Made by a program: the position numbers and the translations under genes
Source of the DNA: Adiantum capillus-veneris
Taxonomy: Eukaryota > Streptophyta > Polypodiopsida > Polypodiales > Pteridaceae
DNA length: 62,000 nt
Reading direction: 5' to 3'
NCBI GenBank assembly: GCA_014529385.2
Contig: CM043942.1
Location: forward strand, 53,074,647 to 53,136,646
Part shown: in pieces, positions 21,015 through 33,124 of the stretch
Layout: each line of letters begins with the position of its first letter
Numbering within the stretch: the stretch's first letter is position 1
Notes under the pieces: model-generated
The model's input: the letters and a program-made list of their open reading frames with translations, nothing else
Database searches by the model: none
Told to the model about the DNA's origin: nothing

Positions 21015-22398
21015 GTCTTCTTATCTACATGCCAACTGTGGTAGTATTTCTCGTGTTTTTGAAGTCTTTTTTGAAGAGTTTTATGATGGAGAGTGGCTTA
21101 TGATTGGCCGCTTCCTAAGTACTCTCACTAGACAAGAAGGATGGAGTGATCAAGAATTCAGAAAGATCAGGAAAAAGGCCTATTACTATTTCCTGAAAGA
21201 CGGACATTTATGGAAGCAACTGAAGCGCCCAGCAGGGGTACCACAACGAATTATTTGCGACAAAGCGACCCAACAGCAGGTGATTAAAGAGTTTCATGAA
21301 AGTATATGGGGTGGACACAGAGGAGCCTGGGCAACATTTGTCAAAATTAAAGACCGATATTGGTGGAAAGGTATGTACAAAGATGTGGTTCAATTTGTGG
21401 AATCATGCTTAATATGTCAACAGTACTCTTCTAATGTGCGACATAGAGATGGGTTGCATCCCACCTATCCACTAGCTATGCACTACAAGTGGGTGGTGAA
21501 ACTTATTACGATGCTAGTAGGAGTGTGGCAGATGAGATATATTGTTCTTTCCAGGGAAGATCTTACAAACCAGGTTGAAGGCAGAGCTTTGCGTACCAAA
21601 GCTACCAGTTCAGTATGCAAGTTCTTGCTTAAAGATGTTATCTCTAGGTATGGATGTGTTGGCAGAATTACTACAGATAGAGGAGAGCTAGATGCAGATG
21701 AAGCTCGAGAGTATTTTGCTCGTATGGGCATTAAACTCGCCCTCACCACAACATATAATCCAGAAGGTAACGGGAAGAGTGAAAGAGGACATCCGCCTAT
21801 TGTTAAAGCTTTAGCAAAGGCGTGTGAAGGACATATTGGTGATTGGCCTAAACTCTTGCCATTTGCTTTGTGGGCTGATCGCACTACTCACAGTTCAATT
21901 ATAGGATTTATGCCATTCAAAGTAATGTATGGGCATAAACCCATTATGCCTACAGAGGAAGCACTTACACCTTGGACCATAATGCCATGGGAAGAAGGTA
22001 TGTCTACTGAAGACTTGCTTGCTCTACGTATTCGGCAGCTGGAGAGGCGTCGAGAGGATATGGAGCAGGCTAAAGAGAAGCTTAAGGAGGCAAGATTGAA
22101 GAACAAGGCAGCCGTTGATGGAAAGCATACACTACGACCACATGCTATCAAGGAAGGTGACTGGGTACTTGTTTATGACAGTAGCTTGGAGAACCAATAC
22201 TCTGCTATGCGGAAAATGGTGAAAAGGTGGTTTGGACCATATGTGGTGCAACATGTTTTTGATAATGCGACATATCAATTATGTGAACCAGATGGTACTA
22301 TGCTTAAAGTGCCTATAGCAGGAAAAATAATCAAGTTGTTCAAGAAGCGAGAGAAGGCGAGATTGTTCTTGAAGATTCTCATTCAGATCCACCTCTAG
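21015..22398 (+). pseudogene. Integrase of element A
   Basis: The frame continues the RNase H-integrase linker of element A (SSYLHANCGSISRVF), then the HHCC zinc domain (EFHESIWGGHRGAW, ESCLICQQYSS) and the core. The second and third catalytic acids are in ITTDRGELD and GNGKSERGHP. The first is lost: the strand reads KWVVKLITM where an Asp is expected after VV. The C-terminal domain includes EGDWVLVYDSSLENQ and KRWFGPYVVQHVF. A frameshift near 22,380 likely removes the last residues. The whole matches fungal-type Ty3 integrase in style. It is inactive by the missing Asp. Confidence 0.85.
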
Positions 22399-22488
22399 AG
22401 GATCATGTTATGTATACATCATATGATATATCTGATGATGATTTTAATGAAGATGATTAAGTGAAATTGGCACAGATCGGAGGCTGTG

Positions 22489-22507
22489 CAGGTTCAGAGG
22501 GGGTGAA
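22489..22507 (+). promoter_or_regulatory. Polypurine tract of element A
   Basis: AGAGGGGGTGAA (22,496-22,507) lies directly before the TGTC start of the 3' LTR, where plus-strand synthesis would be primed. Confidence 0.7.
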
Positions 22508-23567
22508 TGTCATGCAGCTCCGATCACATGCAAAGAAAGATGCCAGAAACATGCACATTAAGTTTGTTTGAAGCTTATATGTTTAATGAACAGTGACTAA
22601 GGGCTGGTTGCAGGTCGAGTTCAATGTTGAATGTATGTTAAATGCGGCTGAAAGGGCCAAAACATGCCTTAATGATGCTAAAAAGTGCTATGCTTGAAGT
22701 GAACACGGATGGGGTATTGTGCTCTAAAATTGTAGTGCTCGATGTGCTCTATTGGCCTGTCTTTACGGCTCGTCGATTGGAGCTACGATGAAGAAGTTAT
22801 GGCAGTTTAAAGTTCAAGTCGATTGCAGATCCGTGCCAGATTGGGCAACAGCAGCTGACGGAATAAAAATGAAATGAATGCATCGGGCTGAAGTGCTCAC
22901 TTTGTGGAGGACCCATTAGCGATGTCGCTAATGGGTGCCTAGCTAAATTTAGCAAGAGGGGACATGCATCCATAAAAAGAACAAATGTGTGGTTTGTTGG
23001 GATTTTTTCACCTCATCATCGGAAGGGCTCCTCCTCCTCCTCCTAAGCTTCATACCCTTAAGCTCTTGATAATCCCAAAGCACCTAATCTCCTCCTCATA
23101 AGCGGGGATATTCTTAAGCTTCTCCTCCGAATCTTCAAGCTTGCTTAATCCTCGTAAGCTTAAACCCCTTCATAAGCCATAATCCAAAGCTCTTAAGCTA
23201 TCAAGAGCGGAGTTAACCCTCAAGCTTAAGTTTTTTTTTAACCTCTCTTAATCTAATCTATCACCATAAGCTAAGCCTAATCGAGTTTCTATCTCCTAAA
23301 CCGAGACTAATCTTCTAAGATTTCATTACCCGAGTCATAAGCCGTCTTAAACCTTCCCTAAACCTCATTAGCCATTTGAAATCTGCTCGAAGCTTATTAA
23401 CCATTCGAATCGAGGAGCAAAAGGCAAAGTAAGCAGAATTTCATCAATTTCTTGTTTAAGCACCTGATTTAAGCCAGTTTTTCCTTGTAAGAGCATTTAA
23501 GCTTCCATTAGGGATTGATTAATCATGGATTCTGTCGATTAACTGGAAATTAGACGGACTGCTTGTT
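22508..23567 (+). repeat. 3' LTR of element A
   Basis: The first ~560 bp match 7,083-7,637. The rest is unique in the window because the 5' copy is truncated. It is rich in CTTAAGCTT-like words (many AAGCTT and CTTAAG). The 3' border is set by inference at about 23,567, where TACTATTG, also present at 7,071-7,078, starts and host-ORF coding resumes. The palindrome of the 5' LTR is at 22,911-22,936 with one mismatch. Confidence 0.72.
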
Positions 23568-26169
23568 TTGAATACTATTGTTGGTAATTGCATCTGCTAC
23601 ACCTTGTTTCCTGCACCTCTCATAGCCAAGGACCCGGTGCCTTCCCGGCTCACCTTTCGCACAATTATCCCCCGACAGCACTTGTTGTTCTTCAATGATG
23701 GGCACTTGAAAGTCGGACTCTTCCTGGAGCTCTTCGACTGGTTGTGTTTCTGTTTTTGTAAAGGAGAGTGGCAACAAATCCAAAGGCGGTTGTTCAGATG
23801 TACCTGCCTCTTCTTCAGCTTCCGGATGTTTGTCTCTTAGGAGTTGATTTTCTCGCTCATATCCGCTATCTCTTTGAGTAGTTGCTCTTCTTTTTGGACC
23901 CGCATCAAAGCAAGGTCATGCCGCTGTGATTGTTCTAACTTTAGCTCAAGCTCTAGTTCTTTATTCCGTTTCTCCAAAGCTTTGCATACGCCACTAGTTC
24001 CTTTGAGTGAGACGACAGCTGGATTTTCTCGAATTTGTCTTAGAACTGTTGCTTGATCATTGATCCTTTGTTCAGAATATTGCAAGGAAGCATTTGCTAC
24101 ATCCAACTATACCTAAAGCTTTTGCATTGACTGAGTAGTGACTATAAGATCATTTGTCACCTTGGCCAGCTGCTCATCTTTTGTCTTGCAGGCATCGGAG
24201 AGTTTGGTGAGAAGCTCTCCTAGCTCTTCCAGTTCCTTCTACTGCTTTTCCTTGTTGAGCTGGTGCTGTACTACTTCATTCTTTAGCTACTAGATTTATT
24301 ATTTTAATTCTGAAATGGTAGTTAATCTATCATCCAGCTCCCTTGTAGAGTGTCGATGACAAGCTCTAGTTCTCTTTCTTTGCACCATGGCTAATTGTGG
24401 TTGATCTCATTTTATCAGTCATTTGCAGCATCTGCTGGGCATATCCATTCACTTGTAAAATGACCTCATCGATAGGTTCCCAATCTTCAGGCTCCACTTA
24501 GATGATTTGTGAAGTTCCTACCGTGTCAGCTTGTGGCTCCTTTTCTTGTTTCGTGGCAGTTTGCTTGTGGTAGAGGGGGGAGGCGGGGTTCTACTTGCAC
24601 CTGTAGGCGTTGTAGTTGCCTCTAATGTGGGTGCTTCTTGAACTTTTGTGGCAGCCTCTTGTTGCTTTTCAGGCTCTTTTAGGCCAACAGCTTCTGTTTG
24701 TGGTTGTGCAGCTATCACAAGTGGTTCTTCTAGAGGCTGATAGCTGCCTCAACCTATTCCTCTTGGGTGGTGGTAGATGGTCCAACTTCGGGTTGTGTTC
24801 TCTTAGGTCTTTTGAAAATGACCTCTTCTTGTTCTTTTAACTGCTCCTCTTCAATTGGTTTGGTAAGTGGTGGAGGACTTGGATGTGGCGTAGGAGGATA
24901 TGCTTGCTCTCTGTGTGGTCTTGGAGACATATCTCCCTGTTCTTGAAAATCTTCTTGCTGAGCAGCCACCACTGCTTCCTTTTCTCTTTTTTGTTCTTCA
25001 AGATCCTCTTGCAATTTTAAGGCTTCACCTTTGGCGTACATTCACTCTAATAGTTCAGTGGGGTCCTCTGGGGTGGGCTTCAAAGGGTTCTTGGTCCTTG
25101 GACCCTTAATCTTGCTCGGTACACATTTCGTGGGATCTTCACCCACTGCTTGACGACTTCTTTCGTATGCATGTTCTTCTCTCTCAAACAACACCTTCTT
25201 CTATTGTGGCTCCTCCTGGTGGGCAGCCACTGCTTGACGACTTCTTTCGTATGCATGTTCTTCTCTCTCAAACAACACCTTCTTCTATTGTGGCTCCTCC
25301 TGATGGGCAGCCACTATTGCTCTCTTTTTCATCCTTTCTCTTCGAGCCTTTCTCTCCTCATTGTCAGAGCTCTCGCTACTATGAGCTTTAGAGGATTCCT
25401 CGTCAGATTTTTGCTTTCTTTTTTCTAACCTGGTTGTTCTTTGAGAAGGTGGAGCGGTGAGGATCCAAGTGTTTTGGTCTAGGGCTGGCGGTAGGTTCTC
25501 AGTCATACCAATAGCATGGTATGCTATGCGTGTTAACACTTCAAGTGCACCTAAATATGTGATCTTTCCTTCTTTTTTAGTGATTTTGAGTGTGGTCAAC
25601 ACGTACTGTGCATGATCGATAGGTTGCTTGGCCGTCGACTTCAATACTTGCGGGAAGGTAATCGCCACTGCATGGTTAGGTTTAGTGCACCTCGGCGGTT
25701 TCTTTGCCAAGAAATGGAAGTGTTGATGGTATAAACGCACCGGGTATTCCACCTGTCTCTCGATAAGTTCAACAAATGTAGCAACCGCAGTGTCTTTACT
25801 GAAAGTGCCGGCTATTTTTCTGTCTCTTGCCCGCATCATCATTCCTTTAGTGGGCAGCTTCAAGGCTTCAGCCACTATCTCTTTAGTGATTGACACTTCC
25901 ACTTTCTAGCCATGTTGGTCAGTGATTTGAGCAGTGCCATCCTCTTTAATGGTTGACAATAATTCATATGCTTTCTAGAAGTCTATTCCACATGGTTCTT
26001 GGTCATAAAACTCTTTTAGACCCAACCTTCTATTGGCTTCTTGAGTGTCTAGCTTACGTGCAACATCATATATATCCTTTGGTAGCATTTGTATCTCCAC
26101 TTGATGTCCTTCTTCACTCTTAAATCTGCCGATGAATACTGTTGTGTTGCCGTCTTCAAGTTGTTCCTT
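23568..26169 (-). pseudogene. Host ORF: coiled-coil protein of unknown function
   Basis: The minus strand encodes, from the right, a globular part (GHQVEIQMLPKDIYDVARKL, EANRRLGLKEFYDQEPCGIDF, ITKEIVAEALKLPTKGMMM, YHQHFHFLAKKPPR). A charged linker (EERKARRERMKKRAIVAAHQ) and a Pro/Glu-rich part (24,518-25,041) follow, then a long coiled coil (23,837-24,270). A near copy of the globular part is at 47,911-48,900, so the frame is real. The pattern of an 'EIVAEALKLP' helix reminds me of plant-transposon-associated domains of unknown function, but I cannot assign it. There are many stops; two TAGs stand where the paralogue has CAG. An 84-bp in-frame duplication is at 25,147-25,314. Element C interrupts it at 26,170 and element A at its other end. 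Confidence 0.65.
25147..25314 (-). repeat. 84-bp in-frame tandem duplication in host ORF
   Basis: Two adjacent 84-bp units (28 codons) are almost identical. Each encodes KKVLFEREEHAYERSRQAV plus AAHQEEPQ, and each carries the same TAG after PQ. The paralogue at 48,030 has a single unit with CAG there. The stop therefore predates the duplication. Confidence 0.9.
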
Positions 26170-26866
<697 letters not shown>

Positions 26867-28252
26867 TGCCCCCCTTCCTGATGTAGATTCCGTCCTCGGA
26901 AGCTATTGAGTTGAAGCTCGTTCGTCGAGGTGGAAGAGCATTTGAGATGAATGTCCTTAGGGTCTTCAGTCACTGCAAAATCAAACAACATTGACACAGT
27001 AATTGCATTCTCATAAGTGATTAAAAAGCATATGCAGTTTTAGGTAGACAAATTGATCGGTAAAAGAATTTCAAAAAATTTGTCAGCAATGAACATTAAA
27101 TTGAATGTAACCAAATGCATAAACAGATGTAAAGGTAAAAAATTAAACAAGTCTGGGGTCGCTAATTTGACGGTCGAAAGGCACTAGAGATCGAATATTA
27201 ATACCATTGTTAAGCTTCTTAATTTTTTGTGGTCAATTAAGTTGTTTAATCGCGAGAGCCAAGTATTCATGTTCGAGGGCTGACTAGAGGCTATATCTAG
27301 AAGACCTTGTAGTTAAGCTACCATAAAAGGAATTTCTCATGAAATCACCGCCTGACTGATTACTTTTTCTTTGACCCCCCAAAGTCTTTTCATTGTGATT
27401 CAATTTGATGTGTGTGCTTATTTTGTATGCCTTGGGTTTTTTGCTTTTCAAGGAAAAGCGCCCACACTGGGAACCTCTAGGGCTCTAGTACCATAGGCAA
27501 TACATGTGAGTGAAGTACCAAATCAAGCTGAGATTTCTCTTCCAGCTTAAGATTTTACAGTGTGGCACTTTGATTTTTTGTTTGTTCATTTTCAGAATTT
27601 TAATTTTGTAACTTTGGGGGGTCATACAACACTGATACACCTCCCCAGGCTCATCACACTAGTTAACTCCCTTTATAATACTTAAGCTAAAGGTCAATAG
27701 GGTCAATTGAGCCCACTAGAAAGCCCTAGTACATTTCACACAATGCTGCCTAAATCGGATTAAGAACCTAAGTAGCCATTGATTATTAGGAAGGCATTCC
27801 CCATGGTATTAAGAGAAGATTTCTAACACCTAACTTGGCCAAACTAGCTTAATCGGACTGCTTGATTTTTAAACCTAGACAAGTGATTATGACAAAAAAT
27901 TACATTGAATTAAATGTTTGATACTAAGCAAATGCGGTGAATATTAGGCTACCAATCACAATTAAAGTAGACAATCATAGATGCAAAAAAGATAAGGGGC
28001 AATGCTAATGGACAAGAAACACCTGTTTGTGTCGATGGTCGCGCTTGATTTGAAGAGTGAGTCGAGATAAAGATTCCATGAAGGTCCAAATCCTATCAAT
28101 AGCAACACGTTCCTGTACACACTAGGAAACAAAAGGAATACCTCCAGGAGGCACATTAGTGGGAAAAGTTACCAACACTTATTGAACACAACAAAAAACA
28201 TAAGGAACCCTAACCTAATTATTTGCACTCCCCCTAGAGAGTCAAGGGAATA
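26867..28252 (-). other. Non-coding 3' region of element C with polypurine tract
   Basis: On the minus strand, AGGAAGGGGGGCA (26,867-26,879) abuts the 3' LTR and is the polypurine tract. Between it and the acidic ORF at 28,253 are about 1.4 kb in which I see no coding sequence, repeat or second LTR. Internal non-coding sequence of this size before the 3' LTR is known for large plant Ty3 elements. Confidence 0.6.
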
Positions 28253-28663
28253 GGATATTGTAGAGGTTGGGGGGAAACCCTAAGGCTAAACCCCTATCCT
28301 CGTCGTCGAGATAAACAAAGTCATCATCCATGAGACCATATGTGCCATCCGTGTAGTCGTGTAAATTTTCTTCTTCATCATAGGTGCCCATGTTTACTAA
28401 GAAGGTCACTAGACGCCTATAGTCATCTTGGTCAAAGGGTAGGCTTGTGCAATGGGAGAAACGCTCTCTACTAAGTATGGATCAGACGTGGTCAAGAGAC
28501 GTATCAGCCATTCTAACTCCTCAAAATTCCTCTCACATGCTAGCGTACCTATCAAATCCCATTCACATGCAAGCACTGGAAAGACCATGTGAAATATTTG
28601 TGAAAAGTAACGAGGGTACCTCTCACCCAAGGCAGGAGTGGATGACTCTAGCGTACTAGCCAT
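28253..28663 (-). pseudogene. Small acidic ORF 3' of the pol gene in element C
   Basis: From ATG at 28,663 the frame gives 84 codons (MASTLESSTPALGERYPRYF, RNFEELEWLIRLLTTSDPYL). After a single frameshift near 28,435 it runs on as FDQDDYRRLVTFLVNMGTYD and a strongly acidic end with Asp/Glu runs (DDDFVYLDDEDR) to a stop at about 28,253. I recognise no family. It lies downstream of the second protease and upstream of the 3' LTR, separated from the former by about 250 non-coding bases. It could be an accessory gene of element C. Without a second copy I cannot show that it is selected. Confidence 0.4.
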
Positions 28664-28909
28664 ATCTGTACACGCAAATAGATGATGGTTAGAGTGAAAA
28701 TATTACAAGGGTCGTGTTCTTGTGCGTAATTTGTTTTTATGATTTGTATTATGGCTCTTGCTCTTTTACTTTTTTATCTTGTTTTTGTGAGTATAAGGCT
28801 TTATATATACATTCCTTAAGATTGGAGATTAAGAGGTCAGGGAGAAAGGTTGAGAGGGAAGCAAGTGAATGATGGATGTCCACAAACACTCCCCCCTTCC
28901 TTGGGTAGA

Positions 28910-30356
28910 TCATACCGTTTGAAATGATGTCGTCACCCTTTGAAACCAATTGTTCCAGTTGGTAATAGGTGAGGATTTTTGCCAGTAGTTTTCTATTACC
29001 CTAGGTGCCTCGTCAAGTTGCAAGGGTGGTAAGGTACTCTCCCAGGATCGAACTTGAAGTGGTTCATCAGGTGATTCTTGAACACTGGGAGGTGTGGATT
29101 CTTTTGTAGCTTCATGGAGGTCCACTACTATAGATGGAGGCTGTGTAGAAGCTTTTATTTCTATGGATGTATTACATGAGGAGCTAGAAGCTTCATGGAA
29201 CTCCCCCCTTCCTGAGCTAGGTGGAATAAATTGGTTTTTCCTTGGAGCCCAAACTAGCTCTGGACTAGGTGTGTAGCATTCTGTGATCTTTCCCTTCCCA
29301 CGGTCTGCCATTGGCTTTAGTATTACACTGTTTGATTCATATGGGTTTTTTGTCGATAGGGAAGGACACATTTTACGTTTAGGTACCCAAATTTGCTCAT
29401 TTCCATCATAGTAGCCTTGGGCTTCTAATAGTTGTTTTGGAATCCATCGTGATTTGGTCTTGACGCTCCTAGGCGCGCTCTTGGTTTTTCCGGGAAATCT
29501 TTTCTTGGAATGGATGGGAGGGTTGAGGTAGTTGGAAGTAAGGCCTTGGGGACCCATTGATATGTACTCTTAGGTCGTGCAGGTTGAGTACTTGCAATAT
29601 TACTGCTTGCTGCAACTACAAGTGTTGAAGTGTTAGGTTCATGGGTAGCCGGCAAAGACGACTTAACCACCTTGGCTTGTGAATGTTGGCTATCCTTCAA
29701 CTTTGCTAGAGTTTGCAACGTAGGTGACTTTTCTTGAATGATAGGGGTAAGAGTCGGTGGTCGCGTCGTGACACTACCAGTATCCCAATCAATAGTGCAT
29801 TTGGTTGCCAACATCCACGTGCGTCCCAGGTTTACGTTGCCTTCCATAGCTCCTGCGGGCATGACTAGAAACCTCTGCACTATGCTTCCATTGTCATAGA
29901 CAACAGGGGTCTGAAGGACTCCAAGAATAGCAGTTTTCTTTTTATTAATGCCCTTGACTTGCATCGTACTCGGGGATAGGGTCGGTTTCCCTAATTGACA
30001 CCAAACTCCATAGGATAACAAATTGTGTTTAGCTCCCGTATCTAATAAGGCATTGTATAGTACTTTCCCATAGGGGCTATTTAGCTCAATTGGGTATCGT
30101 AGGGGTGGCTCAGATTCTAATGAGTCGTCATCTGTGTCCTCGAAAAATGCTTGCGTGATTCCCAGATTAGCCTCTCGTTGGCGTCTAAGACGTTGTTGTC
30201 GTTCTCGAGCCTCAACTCTTGCTTGGATTTTTTAAAGCTCTGCTTGTTCCTTGGAAGCCTTCTTTTGATGGATGGCTTGCAACTCTTCCTGGCTTATAGG
30301 ATCATAATATCTTTTGAATTTACTCCCATTAAGGAATCCAATGGTTTCAACTCCAT
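28910..30356 (-). pseudogene. Post-integrase second aspartic protease-like domain and tail, element C
   Basis: Beginning right after the integrase C-terminus (GTIHVETLDGVETIGFLNGS), the frame has a helical Gln/Arg-rich linker (ARERQQRLRRQREANLG). A retropepsin-like domain follows: YNALLDTGAKHNLLSYGVW (about 30,020), VKGINKKKTAILGVLQTP, RFLVMPAGAM and LGRTWMLATKCTIDW, which match active site, flap region and final helix. After it comes a tail with four Trp-(V/I/A)-Pro-(K/R) motifs (YQWVPKALL, RWIPKQLL, IWVPKRK, VWAPRKN). One TAA in the linker and one frameshift near 29,450-29,550 break it. The normal protease of this element is at 34,007-34,759, so this is an additional one. Its role is unknown. 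Confidence 0.68.
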
Positions 30357-31751
30357 CTAGAGTCTCCACATGAATGGTACCTTGCGGGTAATTTCACACA
30401 CTCGATATGGTCCCTTACCAGCGTATTTCAATTTCTTCTTTTCATTACGTACCCCGTACATAAGAACTTTATCACCAACCTTGATGTCTTTATCCTTTAA
30501 ATGGCTATCAAACCACTTCTTTCTCCTATCCTTCTCCACTAGAGCATTTCGCACAACTAATTGCCTCTCTTCATCTAGCCTTTCCAGGATATATAATTGC
30601 TCCATTAAGGGGTTACCATCCCAACCTTCTTGAGAAGCTACTCGAAGACTAGGAATGACAAACTCCCATGGCATAACTGCTTCTTGGCCATACACCATCT
30701 TAAACGGTGTGCAATTAATAGCAACTTTATACGCAGTACGATAAGCCCATAAAGTTGATGTAAGCTTTAGGTCCCAATCAATGCGATGAGCCTCGACTGT
30801 CTTTGTCAAAATGGAGATGAGAGTTTTGTTGGTACTCTCAGCTTGGCCATTTGCTTGGGGATAATAGGGTGTAAGACTTGTGGTGAGATATCATGAAGTT
30901 TGATGTGAGTTCTTTTATTACGGCATTTATAAAATGAGTTCCATTGTCACTCACAAGTTGAAAGGGGCATCCAAAACGTTTGATAATTTTCTCAAAGAGG
31001 AACTTAGCTGTTGTTTTTGCATCCGCCTTTCGTGTTGCTTTTGCTTCAGCCCATTTGGTTACATAGTCGGTAGCCACAATGATATATCGTGATTGCGTGT
31101 TACGTGCAGCCGACTAATCGGTCCTACAAAGTCTAAGCCCCACTTTTCAAATGGTTGGGTTACCTTGATGGGATGTAGAGGCATCCTATCACTTCTTTGT
31201 GACTTCTTGAAGCGTTGGCATTCATCACATCCCTTTGCAAAAAGTGATGCATCCTTAAACAGAGTGGGCCACCAATAGCCTGACTGTAAGATCTTTCGGG
31301 CAGTCAAGTTTCTTGAAAAGTGACCACCAGCTACGCCCATGTGTGCCTCTTGTAGAATATATAAATACTCATCCTCGCGGGCACAGCGTCTAAGAACATC
31401 ATCTTTTCCTCTCTTATAGAGAGTTCCAGCCAGTAAGCAATAGGGTTCGCATTCCTTGATTAATTTTCGAGCTATATCTTTTCGCAGTTCTTTGGGTGGA
31501 AAACCATTAACTAAGAAGTTAACAATCTTTTCACTCCATTCAGGCATTGTCTCAACAATGAACAAAGGAGTATCAGGCAATTCATCATCAACCCCCGTAG
31601 GAGCTTCGCCATTAGGGATACGAGATAAATGATCCGCCATGACATGTTTCCTCCCAGGCCTCACAACAACGGTGAAGTCAAACTCAAGAAGAATTAACAA
31701 CCATCGTGTAATTCGACCTGTGGAACACGACTTGTTTACCAAATATAGCAA
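30357..31751 (-). pseudogene. Integrase of element C
   Basis: The frames carry the RNase H end (RKHVMADHLSRIPNGE) and an RH-INT linker (LLAGTLYKRGKDDVLRRC). The HHCC domain follows (EAHMGVAGGHF, AKGCDECQRF) and then the DDE core. The acids are in GLDFVGPI, SDNGTHF and a QAES segment near 30,830. The C-terminal domain includes GDKVLMYGVRNEKKKLKYAGKG. Frameshifts near 31,070, 30,840 and 30,370 split it into three frames. It is followed without a stop (allowing for the last shift) by the second protease region. Confidence 0.85.
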
Positions 31752-33124
31752 TGCTTGATGATCAACATAAAACAGAAACTTGGTAGCAAGAGGTAATAGC
31801 GAAATTTCTTTACTGCGTAAATCATAGCTAGACCTTCGCTCTCTGTAGTAGTGTAGTTCATCTCGGCATCATTTAATTGGCGACTTGCAAAGCTAATAGG
31901 GTAGTCCAATTCATGTTCTCCTGGTTGAGTTAGAACACACCCAATAGCAAAATTTGATGCATCAATATGCACATGAAAAGGTACATTCCAATCAGGTGCT
32001 CGCAGGATTGGAGCACTTGTTAGGGCCTTCTTTAATAACTCATAAGATTGATGACATTCTTCCATCCAGTGAAACTCGATAAGAAGCTTGTACAATGGAC
32101 GCGCTATCTCGGCAAAGTTTAAAATAAACCTTCGATAATAACCAACATGGCCCATAAATCTTTGAACTCCTTTATAGTTCGTAGGTGGTGGCAAATCGGC
32201 AATGGCTTTAACCTTACTCTCATCTGTGGATATCCCGTTCTTGGACACTATATGCCCTAGAATGACTCCATGCTTAACCCAAAATTGGCATTTGAAAGGG
32301 TTCAATGAGATGCGATAAAATCTGCACCTTTCAAATATTTTTCGTAGATATAACAAATGCTTCTCCCAAGAAGAATAAACACAAAGGTCGTCTAGGAAAT
32401 CTTCACAAAACTCCCTTAGAAATTCTTTAAACGCAGTGTTTATTAATCGTTGGAATGTAGCAGGGGCATTCGTTAATCCAAAAGCCATAACACGATATGC
32501 AAACACTCCAAACTCTGTGATAAAAGCAGTTTTAGCTTGGTCCTCTAATGCAATTGTGATTTGATTGTAACCAGAGTACCCATCTAAAAAGCTATAAGAT
32601 TCCTTGCCCGCAACTCTTTCAAGCACATGTTCTGAATATGGCAAGGGATAATGATCTCTCCTAGTGGCTGCATTAACTTTCTTAAGGTCCACGCACACTC
32701 TTAGTTTCCCATTCTTTTTTGGCACAATGACTATTGGAGAAACCCATTCTGAGTGCTCAATAGGGTATATGAATCCACATTGGATAAGGTTTTTAATCTC
32801 CTCTTGTACAATTTTGGCGTACTTAGGATTCATTGGATAGGGTCATTGCTGAACGGGTTTAGCAGTGTTGATCATGGGAATTGTATGTTGCACCACAGAA
32901 GGTGGAACGCCCTTCATGTCATGATATGTCCAAGCAAAGATATCCTTGTATTCCTTGCGGAGCTCCTTAAGTACAGCCTCTTCAGTTTCGGTAAGGTCTT
33001 GAGCAATAAAGACTGGTTTAGACTCCTCACCTGGTTCTGCTAATTCTATCTCTTTAACTACCGCTGGACCATCATAGACTCCATTGCTTCCATTGGTAGG
33101 TATCCGTTGGGCTTTGGCATACAC
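31752..33124 (-). pseudogene. RT and RNase H of element C
   Basis: The frame enters with FAWTYHDMKGVPPSVVQH and TAKPVQQ. A TGA at about 32,850 follows where CGA would fit, then the RT proper: WVSPIVIVPKKNGKLRVCVD, DGYSGYNQI, MAFGLTNAPATFQRL and the catalytic FLDDLCVYS near 32,390. The thumb has GVILGHIVSKNGISTDESKV. RNase H has VHIDASNFAIGCVL and TTTESEGLAMIYAVKKFRYYL. A frameshift near 31,790 separates the last strand (FLFYVDHQALLYL). Order and motifs are those of a standard Ty3 pol. Confidence 0.88.
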
